DNA from: DATIHF01 sp035480955
GTDB taxonomy: Bacteria > Patescibacteriota > Microgenomatia > Woykebacterales > RBG-16-39-9b
Length of the DNA: 8,536 bases
Reading direction: 5' to 3'
NCBI GenBank assembly: GCA_035480955.1
Contig: DATIHF010000011.1
Span: forward strand, 1 to 8,536
The position numbers and the translations under genes are program-made. This document shows positions 4,957-8,536 of the stretch, piece after piece; within the stretch, counting starts at the first letter, position 1; the number at the start of each line of letters is the position of its first letter. The notes beneath the pieces are model-generated. The model was not told where the DNA came from and did not search any database. It worked only from the letters and a program-made list of their open reading frames with translations.

Positions 4957-4962
4957 TATAGT
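4957..4962 (+). promoter_or_regulatory. -10 box of the PrsW-like gene, leaderless type
   Basis: TATAGT ends 6 bases before the GTG at 4969, so transcription should start at or next to the start codon. No good -35 box is seen. Confidence 0.5.
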
Positions 4963-4968
4963 TAAAGA

Positions 4969-5748
4969 GTGCTACTAATCCCTGTCCTAATAATTCTTGC
5001 CTTTCTCCCTTCAATCTTTTGGTTCTTTGTTTTCCTTCATGAAGAAAAATTTGATCCAATCCCCAAAAAACTAATTTTCAAAATGTTTATCTTGGGAGGA
5101 ATAAGCGGGTTGGTAGCCGCAATTTTCGAGTTGTTACTAATATTTTTATTCCCCAAAGGCACGAGCGAATATTTCAACCAAATCGGTCCCAAAAGCATTA
5201 CTGACAGCCTTGCTTTTTGGATGATATTGGCTACAGTTATCTTTGCCGCAATCGAAGAAATACTCAAGATTTATGTAGTTAAATGGTTTGCTTACGACAA
5301 GCTAGAATTCAATCAAGTAGTTGACGGAGCGATCCTAGGGGTAAGTGCAGGTTTGGGTTTTGCAACACTGGAAAACCTTGGCTATTTCACTGGGACTTTG
5401 CTGACCACTGGAATAGTCGGGCTTTTCCTTGTCTTTATCGTGCGGTTTCTTGCCTCAACGCTTCTTCATGCATTGACCACAGGAATCTCCGGTTACTATC
5501 TTGGAAAAGCAAAATTTTCAACCAAAAAGTTTGTTTTTAAAGAGGGTTTGATCGCCGCGATTTTGATCCACGCTACCTTTAATATTCTGATTCTTACTGG
5601 ATCACTAGTTGGCTTATTGCTGGATATTTTCCTGCTAATTAGCGTATTTATCTTTTTGATGAGAAAAATGGAAAGCTCAGAGGCACAAACAATTTGGAAA
5701 TTAGTTTACTTTAGAAGAACAAAATCAGCCCCTTCAACACAAATTTAA
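4969..5748 (+). CDS. PrsW-family intramembrane protease (CPBP/Abi-like superfamily)
   Basis: A 259-residue polytopic membrane protein with about seven or eight hydrophobic helices. It has the PrsW motif set in order: AAIEEILK with Glu96, Glu97 and Lys100; VVDGAILG with Asp119; GLGFATLEN (128-136); HALTTGISGYYLG with His167; and ILIHATFN with His201 and Asn205. In PrsW the paired Glu and the His residues are needed for site-1 cleavage of a membrane anti-sigma factor. No sigma or anti-sigma gene is in the window, so the substrate is unknown; single-pass proteins such as those at 7080-8017 are possible but unproven targets. The start is GTG, favoured by the -10 box 6 bases before it and by the immediate start of the first helix. 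Its stop TAA and that of the recombinase share the palindrome TTAA at 5745-5748. Confidence 0.88.
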   Translation: MLLIPVLIILAFLPSIFWFFVFLHEEKFDPIPKKLIFKMFILGGISGLVAAIFELLLIFLFPKGTSEYFNQIGPKSITDSLAFWMILATVIFAAIEEILKIYVVKWFAYDKLEFNQVVDGAILGVSAGLGFATLENLGYFTGTLLTTGIVGLFLVFIVRFLASTLLHALTTGISGYYLGKAKFSTKKFVFKEGLIAAILIHATFNILILTGSLVGLLLDIFLLISVFIFLMRKMESSEAQTIWKLVYFRRTKSAPSTQI

Positions 5749-6635
5749 AGCTCTTCAAGTTTGACTGGCTCTTCCAAGTTACTTTGGATCAAATTTAGGT
5801 ATTTTTCAGTTGTTGCCAATCTTTTGTGACCGGCAAGTTTACTGACTAGAACCAAAGAAGTCCCACTCATTAGATGATGGGCGACAAAGGTGTGGCGCAA
5901 ATCATTGACCTTAGCATCTTTAATGCCAGCAAGTCGGAAATAGCGATCGATTGCAGTTCGGATATTTCGTACGAGTAGGGGACGACCAGTTTTGGTAATA
6001 AACAGTGTGTCTTCTTTAGAATTTGGACGAGTCTCAAGGTATTTCTTTAAAGCAGTTTCAGAAGCTTTGTTGAGGGGTACGTTTCTCTCGGGGTAACTTT
6101 CTCCAGCAGGTACATGCAGCTCTCCACCTTTTCCGTTTTCGCTAAAGCGAACATCAGTCTGCTTGAGCTTAGCGAGTTCGCCAATGCGAATCCCAGTTTG
6201 CAAAAGCAGCTCAATAATTGCCGAAATCCGAACATCATCGCGGGCGGCGTCTCGGAGAGCACGATACTCCATTTTTGAAAGAATCCTTGGCGGTTTCATT
6301 TCAAATTTAGGGTGTTCAAGCAAAGCAGCTGGATCATCAGTGACGAATTCGTTTACTTTCAAAAAGCGGAAAAAGGTTTTAGTTGAATTAGTCTTTCTAG
6401 AAATACTTTTGGGTGTATAGCCTTCCTTTACAAGCTTGGCCATGAAAGCCTGCAGATCACCAGTTGAAATCTCGTGAACTTGATTTTTCTTCAAAGCTTC
6501 AAGAAAATCGGCGAGTTGTTCGATATCTTTTCCGTACGCCAATACAGTCGCGCTTGAGCGACCTTGAGATTTGAGGTGATCAACAAATTTTGAGTGGGCT
6601 TCCCGCACTTTTACCATAATTTTTGTACTAGGCAA
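5745..6635 (-). CDS. Tyrosine recombinase (XerC/XerD-type)
   Basis: Up to 296 residues, the usual length for Xer proteins. An N-terminal SAM-like core-binding domain spans about 10-95 (FVDHLKSQGRSSATVLAYGKD). The catalytic domain has Arg150 (TGIRIGEL), Arg247 (NDLRHTF), His270 (AGHKRLATT) and the nucleophile Tyr279. The usual first His of the H-x-x-R box is Asn244, a substitution known in some family members. The catalytic Lys is not clearly placed. Xer proteins resolve chromosome dimers; with no phage or transposon genes around, a house-keeping role is more likely than mobility. The coordinates use a TTG at 6635; an ATG at 6617 (residue 7) is an alternative start. The promoter at 6651-6679 gives a leader of about 8 bases for the TTG start and about 26 for the ATG. 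Confidence 0.9.
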   Translation of the reverse strand: MPSTKIMVKVREAHSKFVDHLKSQGRSSATVLAYGKDIEQLADFLEALKKNQVHEISTGDLQAFMAKLVKEGYTPKSISRKTNSTKTFFRFLKVNEFVTDDPAALLEHPKFEMKPPRILSKMEYRALRDAARDDVRISAIIELLLQTGIRIGELAKLKQTDVRFSENGKGGELHVPAGESYPERNVPLNKASETALKKYLETRPNSKEDTLFITKTGRPLLVRNIRTAIDRYFRLAGIKDAKVNDLRHTFVAHHLMSGTSLVLVSKLAGHKRLATTEKYLNLIQSNLEEPVKLEEL

Positions 6636-6650
6636 TAGTCTATAGTCTTA

Positions 6651-6679
6651 AGTTTAACAGCTATTTAAATTGGTGTCAA
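6651..6679 (-). promoter_or_regulatory. Promoter of the tyrosine recombinase gene
   Basis: On the minus strand TTGACA (6679-6674), a 17-base spacer and TAAACT (6656-6651). Transcription would begin near 6644. It is divergent from the FtsB-like gene. Confidence 0.65.
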
Positions 6680-6739
6680 GACACTATGGGACGTTTTATC
6701 GCCTTTGTTTCGGGAAATTCTCCCCTAGCCTTTTTAAGG

Positions 6740-6745
6740 TATAAT
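6740..6745 (+). promoter_or_regulatory. -10 box of the FtsB-like gene, leaderless type
   Basis: A perfect TATAAT ends 7 bases before the ATG at 6753, so the mRNA should begin at or next to the start codon. No good -35 box is seen at 16-18 bases. Confidence 0.6.
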
Positions 6746-6752
6746 TTAAACT

Positions 6753-7094
6753 ATGAGGAAAATCATTTCTCTGATAACTATCGCAGCCTTAGTTTTAATT
6801 AACTTCAACCTCTTGAAGGCTTCATTTGAGACTTCCCAGAAACTATCCGGACTAAATGTTGAGGAGGCTAAAGTAAAAGATTTGCAAACTAAGAATGACC
6901 AGCTTAGTAAAGAATTAGCCAAGGAGAGCTCAGATTACTTTATCGAACAAGAAGCCAGAAATCTGCTAGGTTATGGTCGGGCAGGGGAAACCTCTATCGT
7001 GATGGAGAGTTCTGAGATCAAAAAACAAACAGAGCAAAAAAGTACACCGGAAAAATCAAATCTAGAAAAATGGGTAGACTTAGTCAAGTTTTAG
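6753..7094 (+). CDS. FtsB/DivIC-like septum formation protein
   Basis: A 113-residue bitopic protein: a short basic cytoplasmic start (MRK), one transmembrane helix (4-21), a coiled coil (about 34-60, with LQTKNDQLSKEL), and the family signature YFIEQEARNLLGYGRAGE (62-79), which matches the FtsB/DivIC pattern of an acidic-Ala-Arg box followed by LGY and a Gly-Glu. A Lys/Glu/Ser-rich tail follows. Family members join FtsL and FtsQ/DivIB in the divisome and help switch on septal wall synthesis. No other division gene is present here. Its last 15 bases overlap the end of the convergent Ig-like gene (7080-7094). Confidence 0.85.
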   Translation: MRKIISLITIAALVLINFNLLKASFETSQKLSGLNVEEAKVKDLQTKNDQLSKELAKESSDYFIEQEARNLLGYGRAGETSIVMESSEIKKQTEQKSTPEKSNLEKWVDLVKF

Positions 7095-7556
7095 GCTGAT
7101 TGGTTTGATTCCTCGATAAATTTGCACTGAAGCGCTCTGAACATTGCCGGAAGAGTCCTCTGCGGTAGCTTTAATAACGTGATTACCGGCTGAAACTCCG
7201 GACAAATCCCAAGTGTATTCATAAGGAGATTCGGACAACTTCGCGACTGTTTTACCATCTATTTCCAAAGTTACTTTACTTACCGCTCCTTCATCATTCG
7301 CGGAAAGACTAATTTTATAGTTTGAGCCAGCGATATAAGCGTTGTCTTGTGGAGTATTGAACTCAACAGTTGGTGCCAGAGAATCGTTTTTTACAGACTT
7401 CTCAGATGTTTGGGCACCAACACTCTGGTCCCTCTGGATTGTAACCTGAAGAACGGTCAGAGGAATGGCCAACATGATAAATAAAGCTACAAAAATAGAG
7501 ATCAAATCTTTGTTGGTGTAGGGAGGGTTGATGACTCGACGAACGTGGGGGATCAT
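7080..7556 (-). CDS. Membrane-anchored protein with one bacterial Ig-like domain
   Basis: A 158-residue protein, second gene of a two-gene minus operon. After a basic N-terminus (residues 1-18) comes one transmembrane helix (19-40), then a linker, then an Ig-like domain (61-147) with the typical order APTVEFNTPQDNAYIAG, VTLEIDGKTVAKLSESPYEYTW, and GNHVIKATAEDSSGNVQSASV. Such domains are found in cell-surface and adhesion proteins; no enzyme motif is visible. The N-in, C-out topology matches the upstream partner, so the two may work together outside the membrane. The start lies 2 bases after the partner's TAG stop, which suggests translational coupling. Confidence 0.83.
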   Translation of the reverse strand: MIPHVRRVINPPYTNKDLISIFVALFIMLAIPLTVLQVTIQRDQSVGAQTSEKSVKNDSLAPTVEFNTPQDNAYIAGSNYKISLSANDEGAVSKVTLEIDGKTVAKLSESPYEYTWDLSGVSAGNHVIKATAEDSSGNVQSASVQIYRGIKPISLKLD

Positions 7557-7558
7557 GG

Positions 7559-8017
7559 CTATTTTATCGAAACCTCGCCGCTAAAAGGAACTTCTTTAGA
7601 ATCAGCTTTCAAAACCATTTTCCAAGTTCCCTGTGAGACAGGTGAAGCAGCGTAGATTAGGCTGTAGGTTTGATTGGGATTTGGAGAGATGATACTGACC
7701 TTTCCGGAGGGGTCGTAAAGCCAGATTTTAATCGAAGAATTTTTATTGGCCCAGGTAACACTTCCAGAGAGAAAGCACTGGGAGTTCCCATCAAACTTCA
7801 ACAAGTAAACAGTATCTGAGGTTTTGCTGGCAATTCCGGAAAGCTGCTTTGTTTTTGTGGCATTACAGCCAGTTTGAGAGGAGAGGAGATTACTCGAGAG
7901 TGCGACAATACTGATCCCAATTATTAAAAAAATAAAAAGAGTCACAAAAATAATGAAAAAACTATTGAAGTGGAGAGGGTCGCGAACAGATTTTTTAAAT
8001 AAGGCAATCAGATCCAT
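7559..8017 (-). CDS. Membrane-anchored protein with a small beta-rich outer domain
   Basis: A 152-residue protein, first gene of the minus operon. It has a basic, short cytoplasmic start, one transmembrane helix (19-41), and an outer domain (about 50-152) with Cys51 and Cys81, alternating hydrophobic residues and the endings IKIWLYDPSGKV and GTWKMVLKADS. This resembles the late strands of pre-peptidase C-terminal or P-type jelly-roll domains (Gly-Thr-Trp-x-x-x-Val/Leu), but the match is partial and I do not name a family. The Ig-like gene follows after 2 bases. Confidence 0.8.
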   Translation of the reverse strand: MDLIALFKKSVRDPLHFNSFFIIFVTLFIFLIIGISIVALSSNLLSSQTGCNATKTKQLSGIASKTSDTVYLLKFDGNSQCFLSGSVTWANKNSSIKIWLYDPSGKVSIISPNPNQTYSLIYAASPVSQGTWKMVLKADSKEVPFSGEVSIK

Positions 8018-8029
8018 GGCAGTATTTTT

Positions 8030-8059
8030 ATGTTAACTCCGAACCTAGACTAAAGTCAA
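8030..8059 (-). promoter_or_regulatory. Promoter of the two-gene minus operon, leaderless type
   Basis: On the minus strand TTGACT (8059-8054), an 18-base spacer and TAACAT (8035-8030). Transcription would start near 8023, about 5 bases before the ATG at 8017. Confidence 0.55.
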
Positions 8060-8079
8060 CCAAAATAGATCGTCCGAAT

Positions 8080-8108
8080 TTGACTCGAAGCTAACTCTAT
8101 GCTACTAT
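8080..8108 (+). promoter_or_regulatory. Promoter of the initiator tRNA gene
   Basis: TTGACT (8080-8085), a 17-base spacer and TACTAT (8103-8108). Transcription would start near 8115, some 6 bases before the tRNA. Confidence 0.65.
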
Positions 8109-8120
8109 TCCAAAGTTCGC

Positions 8121-8195
8121 CGCGGGTGGGGGGTATAGAATCCCGCGAGGCTCATAATCTCGCTTAAGCCGGTGCGAATCCGGCACCCGCAACCA
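8121..8195 (+). tRNA. Initiator tRNA-Met (CAU) with abnormal core bases
   Basis: A 75-base cloverleaf with anticodon CAU in loop CTCATAA. The first base C is unpaired with A72 (acceptor CGCGGGT against ACCCGCA), the hallmark of bacterial initiators; discriminator A and CCA are encoded. T arm GCCGG/CCGGC, D stem GGGG/TCCC, anticodon stem CGAGG/TCTCG. Compared with almost all tRNAs, base 8 is G (normally U), 14 is T (normally A), 15 is A, 18 is A (normally G) and 55 is G (T loop TGCGAAT, normally TTC). The three G-C pairs next to the anticodon loop of standard initiators are reduced to A-U, G-C and G-U. The stems are sound and it has its own promoter and terminator, so it is probably expressed. 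Confidence 0.85.
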
Positions 8196-8196
8196 A

Positions 8197-8233
8197 CACA
8201 AGCCGTTCCGAAAGGAGCGGTTTGTGCGTTTTT
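8197..8233 (+). terminator. Strong intrinsic terminator after the initiator tRNA
   Basis: A 13-pair stem (8197-8209 with 8214-8226, two G-U pairs) closed by the tetraloop GAAA, followed by CG and five T. It makes the initiator tRNA a single-gene transcript. Confidence 0.92.
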
Positions 8234-8246
8234 AGAACCATTGTTA

Positions 8247-8252
8247 TATAAT
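8247..8252 (+). promoter_or_regulatory. -10 box of the elongator tRNA-Met gene
   Basis: A perfect TATAAT lies 15 bases before the tRNA. The -35 region would overlap the preceding terminator and is not convincing. Confidence 0.55.
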
Positions 8253-8267
8253 CGTCGAGAATATTTT

Positions 8268-8342
8268 GGCTGCGTAGCTCAGTGGTAGAGCAGCGGACTC
8301 ATAAGCCGTTGGTCGTTGGTTCAAATCCAACCGCAGCCACCA
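8268..8342 (+). tRNA. Elongator-type tRNA-Met (CAU)
   Basis: A 75-base cloverleaf: acceptor GGCTGCG/CGCAGCC, D arm GCTC/GAGC with loop AGTGGTA, anticodon loop CTCATAA (CAU), T arm GTTGG/CCAAC with loop TTCAAAT, discriminator A and encoded CCA. The anticodon stem GCGGA/GCCGT has a G-U pair at 27-43 and an A31-G39 mismatch. With CAU it could also be a tRNA-Ile2 modified to lysidine, but tRNA-Ile(UAU) in this window would already read AUA, so elongator Met is preferred. Confidence 0.88.
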
Positions 8343-8348
8343 AGGTGA

Positions 8349-8354
8349 TATTAT
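8349..8354 (+). promoter_or_regulatory. Possible -10 box of the CNNM-type gene
   Basis: TATTAT ends 12 bases before the ATG at 8367; TCTAAT (8354-8359) is an alternative 7 bases before it. The gene may instead be read through from the tRNA. No Shine-Dalgarno site is seen. Confidence 0.35.
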
Positions 8355-8366
8355 CTAATCACACAG

Positions 8367-8536
8367 ATGCAATTGCTTCTCCTAATTATCTTACTTACTT
8401 TTTCAGCTTTCTTTGCCGGAACTGAAACTGCAATTCTCTCCCTTAGTCGAGGAAAAATTCGTTCGCTTTTTGAGCAAAAAAAGCCTGGTGCTGCCGCTTT
8501 ATACAAAATTCGCCAAAACCCTCATCGCATTTTGAT
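8367..8536 (+). CDS. N-terminus of a CNNM/DUF21 (HlyC/CorC-type) membrane protein, cut by the window end
   Basis: 56 codons are visible from the ATG at 8367 to the edge. The start is a hydrophobic helix followed by SAFFAGTETAILSLSRGKIR (residues 12-31) and later ALYKIRQNPHRIL, the signature opening of the DUF21/CNNM transmembrane domain (small-x-Phe-Phe-Ser/Ala-Gly-x-Glu-Thr-Ala). Full-length relatives carry CBS domains and a CorC_HlyC domain and are linked to magnesium or cobalt efflux; those parts lie outside the window. Confidence 0.85.
   Translation, partial: MQLLLLIILLTFSAFFAGTETAILSLSRGKIRSLFEQKKPGAAALYKIRQNPHRIL

Noticed and set aside
5745..6635. Integrated mobile element driven by the tyrosine recombinase
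   Set aside because: No attachment repeats, phage or transposon genes are visible around it, and its length and domains fit a house-keeping Xer protein.

Overview
The window looks like part of a small, AT-leaning genome of a Candidate Phyla Radiation (Patescibacteria) bacterium, possibly of the Microgenomates side. The reasons are very short intergenic gaps, many single-pass secreted or membrane proteins with PKD, Ig-like and CAP domains, an FtsB-like division protein, and many genes with a -10 box only a few bases before the start codon. The lineage is inferred from gene content and style; no marker gene settles it.

Layout. At 1-83 there may be the start of a minus-strand gene leaving the window. 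147-1055 is a Thr-rich, LPXTG-anchored surface protein with its own promoter, 5' hairpin, Shine-Dalgarno site and terminator; it is visibly richer in GC than the rest. 1123-2007 (minus) is a membrane-anchored PKD-repeat protein, divergent from a plus-strand run: a stand-alone receiver (2073-2462), a MIP18/DUF59 protein (2507-2806) and a CvpA-CAP fusion (2806-3786).

3864-4108 is the most unusual part: a tRNA-Ile(UAU) gene cut in its anticodon loop by about 169 bases that contain a second complete tRNA-Ile(UAU) gene. The two outer halves are intact and match each other through a perfect acceptor stem, and an 18-pair helix inside the insert brings them together. After it come a DUF6941-like protein (4159-4563), a small helix-turn-helix protein (4684-4893), a PrsW-like intramembrane protease (4969-5748), a convergent tyrosine recombinase (5745-6635, minus), an FtsB/DivIC-like protein (6753-7094), and a two-gene minus-strand operon of membrane-anchored beta-domain proteins (7080-8017).

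The right end has an initiator tRNA-Met with abnormal bases at several normally invariant tertiary positions (8121-8195), a strong terminator, an elongator tRNA-Met (8268-8342), and the start of a CNNM/DUF21 membrane protein running off the window (8367-8536).

Two translation styles seem to coexist. Most genes have a promoter -10 box about 6-12 bases before the start and no Shine-Dalgarno site, so their mRNAs should be leaderless or nearly so. Two genes (147-1055 and 4684-4893) have real 5' UTRs, strong Shine-Dalgarno sites and their own terminators.
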